From contig JAJFLD010000054.1 in assembly GCA_021772875.1 (NCBI GenBank), positions 1 to 10,414 on the forward strand: 10,414 nucleotides of DNA, given 5' to 3'. The position numbers were made by a program, and so were the translations under genes. Below are positions 1 through 6,670 of the stretch, one piece after another; position 1 is the stretch's first letter, and every line of letters starts with the position of its first letter. The DNA is from Ghiorsea sp. GTDB lineage: Bacteria; Pseudomonadota; Zetaproteobacteria; Mariprofundales; Mariprofundaceae. The notes beneath the pieces are model-generated. The model worked only from the letters and a program-made list of their open reading frames with translations. It searched no databases and had not been told where the DNA came from.

Positions 1-984
1 ACGCATATCAACCTGCATAGCATGCAAGTCACTTTCTGTTTTTGAGTTTCTGTTTTGCTCAGTACTCATTTCAATCACTTGGTTGGACAAACCTTCCATG
101 CGCTCTGCATCAACCCGCAGGAAACGCCCTGAGCTCTTGCGTCTACCCGAACTCTTCTGCACCTCTCCTGTGGCCACAGGTCTATACTTCGAAGCAGCAG
201 CAATATGTTCGGCTGTTTGCTCTTGTGCTTTAGGTTCATCATCTGTCTCTTTCTCAGTAACAATTTCTTGTGTCGAATCAGCAGGTACAAACACTTCAGA
301 ATCTAAAACACCTTGAAGTTCATCAAGATTAACTTCTTCTCCGTCATCATGGATATCAAGGCCAGCTAAATTTTCAACGTTATGTTTAGATTTTTTTTCT
401 TCTTCTTGAAGGAAATCATCTAATGATACGCTGGAGGCTAAGGCAGTAAGGTCAACTTCCTCTTCATCGGATGTACCTATATCATGCAAAGTCTCTTCAT
501 CATAATCTTCGTTAGCTTGCGTTGCTAATGCTTTAACTTCTTGTGCTAGTGAGAGTGCAGGATCTTCTTCTTTGTGCGCTGCAACAGGTTCAGCACTTTT
601 TAACGCAGGTAAAAGCTTGTTATAATCTTTACGGGTTGCGTCAACATCCAACAAGTCTTTACCGTCAGGGTCTTCCAAACGTTTATCAAGCAAATCATGC
701 AAATCATAAAGGAATTGTGTGGCCTGCACCGTTCGCGAATCAGGTGAAGCAATAAGCACTTCAACCATGTCTTCGAAAATATGTGCAATCCCGCCCACAT
801 CATTAACACCCAACATCAATGCTGAGCCTTTGATGGTATGCGCATCGCGACGCAAAGATACAAGCCCCTCATCATCCAAGGTGCCCGATTCAAATTTCAC
901 CAATGCTTGATTGATAGAATTCAGTCGCTCGCGTGCCTCATCAAAAAAGGATGCGACGAAGTTTGATAAATCAAATCCAGACAT
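1..984 (-). CDS. cheA: CheA-like chemotaxis histidine kinase, N-terminal part (runs off left edge)
   Basis: The first 328 codons are visible and open to the window edge, so the kinase core and C-terminus lie outside. Residues ~1-115 form a histidine phosphotransfer (Hpt/P1) domain: the motif HTIKGSALMLG places the phospho-accepting histidine at residue 49, as in CheA. Residues ~130-285 are a low-complexity acidic linker rich in Glu and Asp, with no recognisable P2 domain. From residue ~288 the sequence FLRVDAERMEGLSNQVIEMS matches the start of the CheA dimerisation (P3) helices. By family knowledge it would autophosphorylate and pass phosphate to a receiver domain at a receptor-CheW array. 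The ATG at 984 is 20 bp after the receptor gene's stop and has only a weak Shine-Dalgarno (GGGT, about 13 nt upstream), so translation may be coupled. Downstream Hpt or receiver domains, as in ChpA/PilL, cannot be assessed. The family call is firm; the subtype is not. Confidence 0.9.
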   Translation of the reverse strand, partial: MSGFDLSNFVASFFDEARERLNSINQALVKFESGTLDDEGLVSLRRDAHTIKGSALMLGVNDVGGIAHIFEDMVEVLIASPDSRTVQATQFLYDLHDLLDKRLEDPDGKDLLDVDATRKDYNKLLPALKSAEPVAAHKEEDPALSLAQEVKALATQANEDYDEETLHDIGTSDEEEVDLTALASSVSLDDFLQEEEKKSKHNVENLAGLDIHDDGEEVNLDELQGVLDSEVFVPADSTQEIVTEKETDDEPKAQEQTAEHIAAASKYRPVATGEVQKSSGRRKSSGRFLRVDAERMEGLSNQVIEMSTEQNRNSKTESDLHAMQVDMR

Positions 985-1004
985 ATATTAGTCAAATACC
1001 CACG

Positions 1005-2522
1005 TTACACAAACTTTCTTAATTTATCAGATACTTCATTCAATTGCGCGGCAGAGTCCCGTGAATCCTGCATCTGAAGGGCCGATTCCTGCAAGAGTCG
1101 TACAATGTCCTGCATTGTTTTCACAAACTCCTGACTGTTATCACTTTGTCTTTTGGTTGCAAGTGCAATCGTATGTACTGCTTTACTGGTTTTAACCGAC
1201 ATGTCTTGCATTTTATCCAAAGCATCACCAGCGCGTGAGGCGATTTGCACACCTTTTGCCACTTCTTCCAAGCCTTGCTGGGTCACGATGATGGATTCTT
1301 TGGTTGATTCATGCACATCATTCACCACCACTTGAATCTCTTCTGTGAATTCTCTTGCCCGCTCAGAGAGACGGCGTACTTCACTCGCCACCACAGCAAA
1401 ACGTTTACCAAATTCCCCTGCTGCTGCAGATTCAATCGAAGCATTAAGTGCCAACAAATGTGTTTCATCGGCAATCTCTTGAATCGAATCAACCGACTCC
1501 AAAATTTGTTCTGCCTTACGGCCAGCATCAGTTACTTTTTCAGCAATCTTCATCACTTCTTCACGAATAAGCCCCATGTGTCCAATGGCTTCTTTCACCG
1601 CGTTTCCACCATCGATGGCGGCAAGTGATGTGGCAGTGGCAATTTTCTCAACACTGCTTGCAGTAGCTGCAATTTTCATCGCTGATCTGGACATTTCACC
1701 CAGCTCTTCGGTTACACCTAACACCGTACTGGCTTGGGTATCTGAAGCTGTAGCTTGCCTATCCACAGATAACAAAATCCCTTCTGAAGAATCTGCAACA
1801 TCTTCAGCTGCTTGTGAAATATGACCCGTGATATTGGTGGCAAAAACTCTGTTGAGCACAAACAAAAGCAGCAACACAACGGTAATAAGTAACATATTCA
1901 CGAAAGTTAGGGTAGTCATTTGCGATACTTTAGCTTCTGTTTCTATTGTTAATGAATTTTCCAAATGCATGGCAATAGTGTTGAGTTTATCCTGCCCCAC
2001 AAAGACAAGGCTTTGCCCCACAATCACCAAACTACCCGCTTGATCAAAAGGTATTTTACCACTGGTAATATCTTCAGCTAGGGCGTTCACTTCATCCATC
2101 AATTGTGACACGTTAGCAAGCTCTTTGGCATCTTCTGCAGTTAATGAAGGAAACACCGAAACCTCATTATAAAGTGAGCGAAACTCTTCATTTGCCTTCT
2201 TGATTTTGCCAATATCCCCTTCCTTCTTCACCAAGATATAATCATTCAAAGGAAGCAGAATATTGGGCAACGTTGCCCGAAAGCGCTCTAGCTTTGCTTC
2301 TTGCCCGTAAAGTGCGGCCAAAGCATCCACATTTTTTAGGGCTTGGTAGGAAGTATAACCCACACTGACCAACAAAACCGAGAAGAAAACGAGCGTTAGC
2401 ATCATGTTTCTGCGTGCAAAAGCTCGCAGACTCATCACGGCTTCTTTTTTCTCAATCAAAACATCTAATGCTTCATCAGCATCTAATTTAATGTCTTCAT
2501 CCATGTTCTTTTCTCCATTCAT
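1005..2522 (-). CDS. Methyl-accepting chemotaxis protein (PilJ-like position), HAMP-less
   Basis: This 505-residue inner-membrane chemoreceptor has a cytoplasmic N-terminus (1-38), a first membrane helix at ~40-58, a ~145-residue periplasmic part (~60-205) that looks mostly helical, a second membrane helix at ~207-227, and then a long cytoplasmic coiled coil. The signalling hairpin tip is at ~347-396 (ETHLLALNASIES through FAVVASEVRRLSER). There is too little room between the second helix and the coiled coil for a ~50-residue HAMP domain. The tip departs from consensus at several positions, including Ala367 where Tsr has Arg388. No C-terminal NWETF-type CheR tether is present; the protein ends KLRKFV. 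It lies between the CheW and CheA genes, 14 bp after the former, and is presumably the receptor of that system. Its ligand is unknown. The start at 2522 has AGGG about 9 nt upstream; an ATG at 2504 (codon 7) has a better Shine-Dalgarno and may be the true start. Confidence 0.93.
   Translation of the reverse strand: MNGEKNMDEDIKLDADEALDVLIEKKEAVMSLRAFARRNMMLTLVFFSVLLVSVGYTSYQALKNVDALAALYGQEAKLERFRATLPNILLPLNDYILVKKEGDIGKIKKANEEFRSLYNEVSVFPSLTAEDAKELANVSQLMDEVNALAEDITSGKIPFDQAGSLVIVGQSLVFVGQDKLNTIAMHLENSLTIETEAKVSQMTTLTFVNMLLITVVLLLLFVLNRVFATNITGHISQAAEDVADSSEGILLSVDRQATASDTQASTVLGVTEELGEMSRSAMKIAATASSVEKIATATSLAAIDGGNAVKEAIGHMGLIREEVMKIAEKVTDAGRKAEQILESVDSIQEIADETHLLALNASIESAAAGEFGKRFAVVASEVRRLSERAREFTEEIQVVVNDVHESTKESIIVTQQGLEEVAKGVQIASRAGDALDKMQDMSVKTSKAVHTIALATKRQSDNSQEFVKTMQDIVRLLQESALQMQDSRDSAAQLNEVSDKLRKFV
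2511..2516 (-). promoter_or_regulatory. Shine-Dalgarno GGAGAA favouring an internal start of the chemoreceptor
   Basis: On the minus strand GGAGAA lies 6 nt upstream of the ATG at 2504-2502 (codon 7 of the longer reading). This is better placed than the AGGG before the ATG at 2522. Use of 2504 would shorten the protein by six residues without touching any domain. Confidence 0.5.
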
Positions 2523-2536
2523 GACTCATCACCCTT

Positions 2537-3004
2537 TTAATCAAATAAGACACTGACGCGCAACACTGGCAAATCGCCATATGCAGTGGTCAAATTACCT
2601 TGCTCATACTTTCCCCCAGAATCAGCTGGTTCTTCTGATGTAGGGATACTATGCAAGTCTGACACAGACTCAACCCAAATGCCTAAATGTATGCGTTCAT
2701 GGCGCAACAACAAGAAGCGCGTATCGCTGCTCTTCTCTTTTAACTTGCCCGATAGCTTTAACACTTTCCCTGGGTTGATAATACAAAATATCTGGCCTCT
2801 GATATTTGCTAAACCTATCAAATGATCCGGTGCCATAGGCACAGGCGTTAAAGCAACCGGGCGCACCACGCTCAAAACCGCAGACACTGGCACCAAGGAT
2901 ACTTCGCCATTCATCACCACACGCATATATTCTGTATGCGCAATTTTATTTTCATTGATCGCATCTTTGGCATCTTGAATTGCCTGTAGATTCAGCTCCG
3001 CCAT
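2537..3004 (-). CDS. cheW: CheW-like chemotaxis coupling protein
   Basis: A single CheW domain makes up almost all of this 155-residue cytoplasmic protein; CheW-like proteins are usually about 150-180 residues. After a ~25-residue helical N-terminus, the strand YMRVVMNGEVSLVPVSAV (26-43) and the loop HLIGLANIRGQIFCIIN (61-77) match the two most recognisable CheW segments; Arg69 in the IRG sits at the conserved arginine needed for receptor coupling in CheW. Later segments (TRFLLLRH, HLGIWVESV, LPVLRVSVLFD) give the remaining beta strands of the fold. By family it links the receptor to CheA. It starts 3 bp after the ATPase-receiver gene and is followed 14 bp later by the receptor gene, so all three are very likely one transcript. 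It corresponds to PilI in Pil-Chp clusters, but sequence alone cannot separate PilI from a general CheW. Confidence 0.92.
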   Translation of the reverse strand: MAELNLQAIQDAKDAINENKIAHTEYMRVVMNGEVSLVPVSAVLSVVRPVALTPVPMAPDHLIGLANIRGQIFCIINPGKVLKLSGKLKEKSSDTRFLLLRHERIHLGIWVESVSDLHSIPTSEEPADSGGKYEQGNLTTAYGDLPVLRVSVLFD

Positions 3005-3007
3005 CGT

Positions 3008-5224
3008 TTAAGCTCCTCCACTCTGCACAGCTGTTCTGATTCTGTTATACATCGATAAAATTTTACGCACCCTTGCTTGCAATTTCATCGGTTCAACGGG
3101 TTTGATAATATAATCATCCGCACCGGAATCCAAACCAAGCACCTCATCTTCCTCATCTTTGCGAGAGGTCAACATAATAATAGGCAAGCCATCATACTTA
3201 CTTTGTCTACGAACTTCATTGATAAAAGTAGGCCCATCTATATTCGGCATTTCATAATCCACCAGCACCATACTCAATTTATCTCTCGCTTGCTGCAACA
3301 AACTCAGACCCGCTCGCCCATCTTCAGCCTCAATCACATCATGGCCTTCAGCTTGTAAAATAAAACGCACCAAGCTGCGTATGCTCTTGGAATCGTCAAT
3401 GACAAGGATGGTGTTTCTAGTCTTATCTTCAACTGTATTCACTTGCAAATGGTCTCTTGCTGCTGCTGCTTGACCAAGCGACATCAAACTACCATCAGCA
3501 TCAATTCTATCCCTATAGGTAAAATCTTCGGGCGGTGTTGATAAGCGTAAAACCTCTTTAATACTTGTAATACCTGCCAACGCTTTGTTGATGCCATCTT
3601 CGTATAGGGTATACATACCTTCTTCACGACAAACCTGCATCAACTCTTGATCTGAAACCTGATTGGCAATTGCCTCACGCACCCTATCATTAACATATAA
3701 AGTCTCATGGACACCACAACGGCCTTTATAACCTATCTTCATGCAGGCATCACAACCCACAGGTTCATAAAGCTCTAAGTCTTCTGGCATATCATACAGC
3801 GCAATCATTTCAGCAGTTGGTTTTACTTTCTTTTTACATTTCGGACATAAACGTCGCACCAGACGCTGCGCCACAATAAGATTTAGACATGATGACAAGG
3901 CCACTGGATCTGTACCCATTTCCACCAGACGGCTTACAGTGGAAGGTGCATCGTTGGTATGCAATGTAGACATCACAAGATGTCCGGTTTGGGCTGCGTG
4001 CAAGGCAATATGTGCTGTTTCTTCGTCGCGAATTTCACCCACCATCACAACATCTGGGTCTTGTCGAAGAATAGAGCGTAAAGCTGCTGCAAAAGTCATG
4101 CCTGCTCGAACATTCACCTGAACTTGGTTAAGGCCCTTAATTTGGAATTCAACAGGGTCTTCTACTGTCACAATATTTGTTTCTTCATCATTGATATGAT
4201 GCAAAAAAGAATACAATGTTGTGGTTTTACCCGAACCTGTTGGGCCTGTCACCAACACCGCCCCAGTGGGTCGAGAGATACTTTTTCGAATGCGTTCATC
4301 GGCTGTTTTTTCAAAAGCTAAAACATCCAAAGAAAGAGAAAGGCCTGATTTATCAAGGATACGCATCACTACTTTTTCACCAAACATCGCTGGTAAAGTA
4401 GAAACACGCATATCAAAACTTTTACCACCAAATTTTACCTTGGTGCGTCCATCTTGTGGTGTACGGGTATTTGAAATATCAAGCTTAGACATGATTTTAA
4501 TACGCGATGCCAACATAGGGTGCGCTTTAGAAGGAAACTGCATTACAGCGCGCAAGCGGCCATCCACCCGCAAACGCACCACACTTGATTTCTCACCTGC
4601 TTCAATATGAATATCCGAGCTATTCATTTGCATCGCTTTAATAATGATGCCATTCACCAATTTGATAATCGGTGAGCCTTCAGCACCTTTCTTCAGTGAA
4701 TCAATGTCAGCCGTTGCATTATTGGCTTCTTCTTCAACACCTGCTTCAAAGTCGCCCGACTCATCAAGCCCTGACATGGCATCATCAAATGCCGCATCAC
4801 CGCCACTAAAAAGATCTCGGATTTTATTTTTTATCAACTCAGGGCTAGTGAAAACAGGGCGAACACGCTGCCCCAATTTAAATTGTAAGACATCCATGCT
4901 GGCGTAATCCATGGGATCAGAGGTGGCAATCACCATCTCACCGCCACTCATGGCTATAGGCACAAAATGAAACTCTGTGCACAATTCTTCAGGACACTTC
5001 TCAATAAGTGCGGCATCGATTTCAACGTGATTTAAATCAAGATAAGGAACTTTATAAATCTTAGCTAAAGCTTGTAAAATTTTGGTTCCGTCTATGTCGC
5101 CAAGAGAGAGTAAAGCAAACAATAGGCCGCTTTTTTTAGCTTCATCGCTTTGCATAGCTTCTGATATTTGCGCTTGTGTAACAAGGCCTGTATCAATCAA
5201 CTGCCGCTGCTGCTTTAGAAGCAT
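3008..5224 (-). CDS. GspE/PilB-class assembly ATPase with C-terminal response-regulator receiver domain
   Basis: This 738-residue cytoplasmic protein is ~170 residues longer than a typical PilB/GspE because of an added domain. Residues ~1-135 are an MshEN/T2SSE-N-type region; ~180-565 are the hexameric motor ATPase, with Walker A GPTGSGKTTT (327-336), Asp box TVEDPVE (353-359), Walker B around DPDVVMVGEIRDEE (389-402), His box AAQTGHLVMSTLHTND (410-425) and a zinc tetracysteine (C460, C463, C491, C494). After a ~40-residue linker, ~604-728 form a receiver domain with all key residues: acidic pair D610/D611, phospho-acceptor D656 (LVDYEMP), T686 and K708. By family the ATPase powers extension of a type IV pilus or a type II secretion pseudopilus; the receiver is a natural target of the CheA-like kinase encoded three genes downstream. 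Pilus PilB is favoured over GspE because of the chemosensory neighbours, but this is inference. The ATG at 5224 has a G-rich site (5228-5233) close before it. Confidence 0.93.
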   Translation of the reverse strand: MLLKQQRQLIDTGLVTQAQISEAMQSDEAKKSGLLFALLSLGDIDGTKILQALAKIYKVPYLDLNHVEIDAALIEKCPEELCTEFHFVPIAMSGGEMVIATSDPMDYASMDVLQFKLGQRVRPVFTSPELIKNKIRDLFSGGDAAFDDAMSGLDESGDFEAGVEEEANNATADIDSLKKGAEGSPIIKLVNGIIIKAMQMNSSDIHIEAGEKSSVVRLRVDGRLRAVMQFPSKAHPMLASRIKIMSKLDISNTRTPQDGRTKVKFGGKSFDMRVSTLPAMFGEKVVMRILDKSGLSLSLDVLAFEKTADERIRKSISRPTGAVLVTGPTGSGKTTTLYSFLHHINDEETNIVTVEDPVEFQIKGLNQVQVNVRAGMTFAAALRSILRQDPDVVMVGEIRDEETAHIALHAAQTGHLVMSTLHTNDAPSTVSRLVEMGTDPVALSSCLNLIVAQRLVRRLCPKCKKKVKPTAEMIALYDMPEDLELYEPVGCDACMKIGYKGRCGVHETLYVNDRVREAIANQVSDQELMQVCREEGMYTLYEDGINKALAGITSIKEVLRLSTPPEDFTYRDRIDADGSLMSLGQAAAARDHLQVNTVEDKTRNTILVIDDSKSIRSLVRFILQAEGHDVIEAEDGRAGLSLLQQARDKLSMVLVDYEMPNIDGPTFINEVRRQSKYDGLPIIMLTSRKDEEDEVLGLDSGADDYIIKPVEPMKLQARVRKILSMYNRIRTAVQSGGA
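3013..3019 (-). promoter_or_regulatory. Strong Shine-Dalgarno for the CheW-like gene, inside the ATPase-receiver gene
   Basis: GGAGGAG on the minus strand lies 8 nt before the ATG at 3004 and overlaps the last sense codons of the upstream ATPase-receiver gene, which encode Ser-Gly-Gly-Ala before its stop. The near-perfect site and this overlap support translational linkage of the two genes. Confidence 0.75.
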
Positions 5225-5240
5225 ACTCCCCCCAGATCGG

Positions 5241-5269
5241 ATTATGAACGGGTAAACATTAGTTGCTAA
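5241..5269 (-). promoter_or_regulatory. Candidate sigma-70-type promoter for the leftward chemosensory/ATPase unit
   Basis: On the minus strand TTAGCA (5269-5264), a 17-bp spacer and CATAAT (5246-5241) match the -35 and -10 consensus at 4 and 5 of 6 positions. The predicted transcript start near 5234 would leave only about a 10-nt leader before the ATG at 5224, which is short. An overlapping alternative, TTGATA (5283-5278) - 16 bp - TAATGT (5261-5256), has a better -35 but a poorer -10 and gives a leader of about 25 nt. Either could serve the divergent spacer. Confidence 0.3.
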
Positions 5270-5332
5270 GTTAAGAATATCAAGCAGTTATTCCCCTTTG
5301 AACTAAAAGAAAATAACGGTAGCCTCCGCCGC

Positions 5333-6670
5333 GTGAAAACAATCCATAAAATTGCCTGCAACAAAAGCTTCCTCATTTTCTTTGGTTTAGCCATGGTTTT
5401 GAGCGCTTGCTCGGCCAAAGCGCCCATGGCCACATTACATCAAGCTCCACCCCTACCAACACCAAAACCACTTGCTACAAATAACCCTGATCCGGATGCC
5501 CCAGAAACACTTATCCTTGATACCACCTTAGAGCCTCAAACTTCTGTCTTCCTCGCCGATATTAGCAGTACAGATTTAGAACTTGTCACCAACGAAGCCC
5601 GCACTGCTACCCTGCCCAATTGGGACAACATTGACACACGCGCTCAAAAAGTGCGCTTGCGCATGCTCAATGCCATTCAAGCACTCAACGCACCCCAAGA
5701 GCTCCTTTTTGTGCCCGTTGCTGAATCAGGCTACAATCCTTACGCCCTCTCTCCAGCGGGTGCCTTCGGGCTCTGGCAATTGATGCCAAGAACAGCAATG
5801 GAGCTGGGTGCTGTACACAGACATGGCATCGACGGTAGGCGACATGTCGAAAATAGTACCCAAGCAGCCGTATCTTATCTTTTAACACTTCATGAGAAAT
5901 TTGACAGCTGGCCGCTGGCATTATGCGCCTACAATCTAGGCCCTTGGGGAGTTCAACGTCGCTTAAATAAACAACCTTGGCATCCAGATATGGGGCTTGA
6001 TGCGCTGCCCTTTCCAGCTGAAACAAAACATTACGTCAAACAAATTCTTGGCATGATTGCGCTTCAGGAACGTGGTGAAATCACCTTCTCCGCACCTTTA
6101 GCCACGGATGCCTTTCAAATCGAAGCGCCCATTGACTTAAACCAACTTGAACAAATCGCAGGCATGGAAAAAAATGAGGTTTTCTACCTCAACCCAGGCT
6201 TTGATTATCAACATTATCTCAATCGCAACATTGAACTGCACTTGCCACAAAAAAACATCGCCGTACTGCAAGAAGCTTTAAAAAATGACCCCAACATCCT
6301 CAAACCCAAACACATCAGTGTAAAGATTAAACAAGGCGATTCTTTATGGAAAATTGCCCACCATCACCACACCAATATCGCCTATTTACGTCAACTCAAT
6401 CCAAACCTAAGCAACACTTTAAGTGTTGGTCATCGCATTATTGTACCTGCTTCGAATAGTTTCACTGCGACATCATACAAATACAATCCGTTGCTGGTGC
6501 AAGGGCGCCGCATCCACTACAAAGTGAGAAACGGTGATTCTTTATGGAAAATCGCTGAAAAATTTGGTACTTCAAGCCATGCTATTGCTCGCACCAACCA
6601 GATGTCTGCCAATGCATTGATTAGACCAGGAGATCGATTATGGATTATCGCGCGTTTACGACCAAACTAA
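5333..6670 (+). CDS. mltD: MltD-like membrane-bound lytic murein transglycosylase with two LysM repeats
   Basis: This 445-residue lipoprotein is close in length to E. coli MltD. A signal peptide with lipobox LSAC puts lipidated Cys26 at the N-terminus of the mature protein. A Pro-rich spacer follows. Residues ~105-245 are a lysozyme-like SLT domain: the segment VPVAESGYNPYALS carries catalytic Glu131, followed by GAFGLWQLMP (143-152) and AYNLGPWGV (199-207), the usual SLT motifs. Two LysM peptidoglycan-binding repeats lie at ~328-372 and ~395-438, each with GDSLWKIA. By family it cleaves MurNAc-GlcNAc bonds non-hydrolytically, forming 1,6-anhydroMurNAc, at the inner face of the outer membrane. 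The start is GTG at 5333; no ATG or other start codon lies between it and the upstream in-frame stop (5267-5269) and no good Shine-Dalgarno is visible, but the start is supported because it gives a complete lipoprotein signal. It heads the rightward unit and overlaps the next gene by 31 bp. Confidence 0.93.
   Translation: MKTIHKIACNKSFLIFFGLAMVLSACSAKAPMATLHQAPPLPTPKPLATNNPDPDAPETLILDTTLEPQTSVFLADISSTDLELVTNEARTATLPNWDNIDTRAQKVRLRMLNAIQALNAPQELLFVPVAESGYNPYALSPAGAFGLWQLMPRTAMELGAVHRHGIDGRRHVENSTQAAVSYLLTLHEKFDSWPLALCAYNLGPWGVQRRLNKQPWHPDMGLDALPFPAETKHYVKQILGMIALQERGEITFSAPLATDAFQIEAPIDLNQLEQIAGMEKNEVFYLNPGFDYQHYLNRNIELHLPQKNIAVLQEALKNDPNILKPKHISVKIKQGDSLWKIAHHHHTNIAYLRQLNPNLSNTLSVGHRIIVPASNSFTATSYKYNPLLVQGRRIHYKVRNGDSLWKIAEKFGTSSHAIARTNQMSANALIRPGDRLWIIARLRPN
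6314..6646 (+). repeat. Tandem LysM repeat-coding region with a 17-bp identical core
   Basis: The two LysM-coding segments (about 6314-6448 and 6515-6646) share an identical 17-nt stretch at 6338-6354 and 6536-6552 that encodes the conserved DSLWKI core. The two copies are exactly 198 bp (66 codons) apart. The rest of the repeats has diverged, so this is an old duplication or domain pair with a conserved core rather than a fresh copy. Confidence 0.8.
6628..6633 (+). promoter_or_regulatory. Shine-Dalgarno AGGAGA for the solute-binding lipoprotein gene
   Basis: AGGAGA lies 6 nt before the ATG at 6640, inside the 3' end of the mltD-like gene. It decides the start: from this ATG the product has a proper lipoprotein signal peptide, although the gene then overlaps its neighbour by 31 bp in another frame. 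Confidence 0.75.

Noticed and set aside
42..910. Several 60-77 residue reading frames on both strands within the CheA region
   Set aside because: The minus-strand frame from 984 to the edge has an Hpt motif and a P3 start and explains the region; the others are short, compositionally odd and match no family pattern.
1153..2043. Plus-strand reading frames of 60-105 codons opposite the chemoreceptor gene
   Set aside because: They lie antisense to a gene with clear MCP motifs and have no supporting ribosome sites or recognisable domains.
4221..4610. 129-codon plus-strand reading frame opposite the ATPase gene
   Set aside because: It is antisense to the Walker A and adjacent conserved region of the ATPase, whose codon constraint alone can keep the opposite strand open.
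5259..5269. Small inverted repeat (TTAG-TTG-CTAA) in the divergent spacer as an operator or terminator
   Set aside because: Arms of 4 bp are too short to distinguish from chance and no T-tract follows.
5298..5326. TTGAAC as a -35 box for the rightward operon
   Set aside because: No acceptable -10 hexamer lies at 16-18 bp; the sequence there is GC-rich and close to the GTG start. No promoter is called for this unit.
5685..6026. 113-codon minus-strand frame inside the mltD-like gene
   Set aside because: It lies opposite the conserved SLT domain and shows no domain pattern or good ribosome site.
6356..6371. Four consecutive histidines in LysM1 of the mltD-like protein as a metal site
   Set aside because: A short His run within a variable LysM helix, with no partner ligands or metal-related neighbours.
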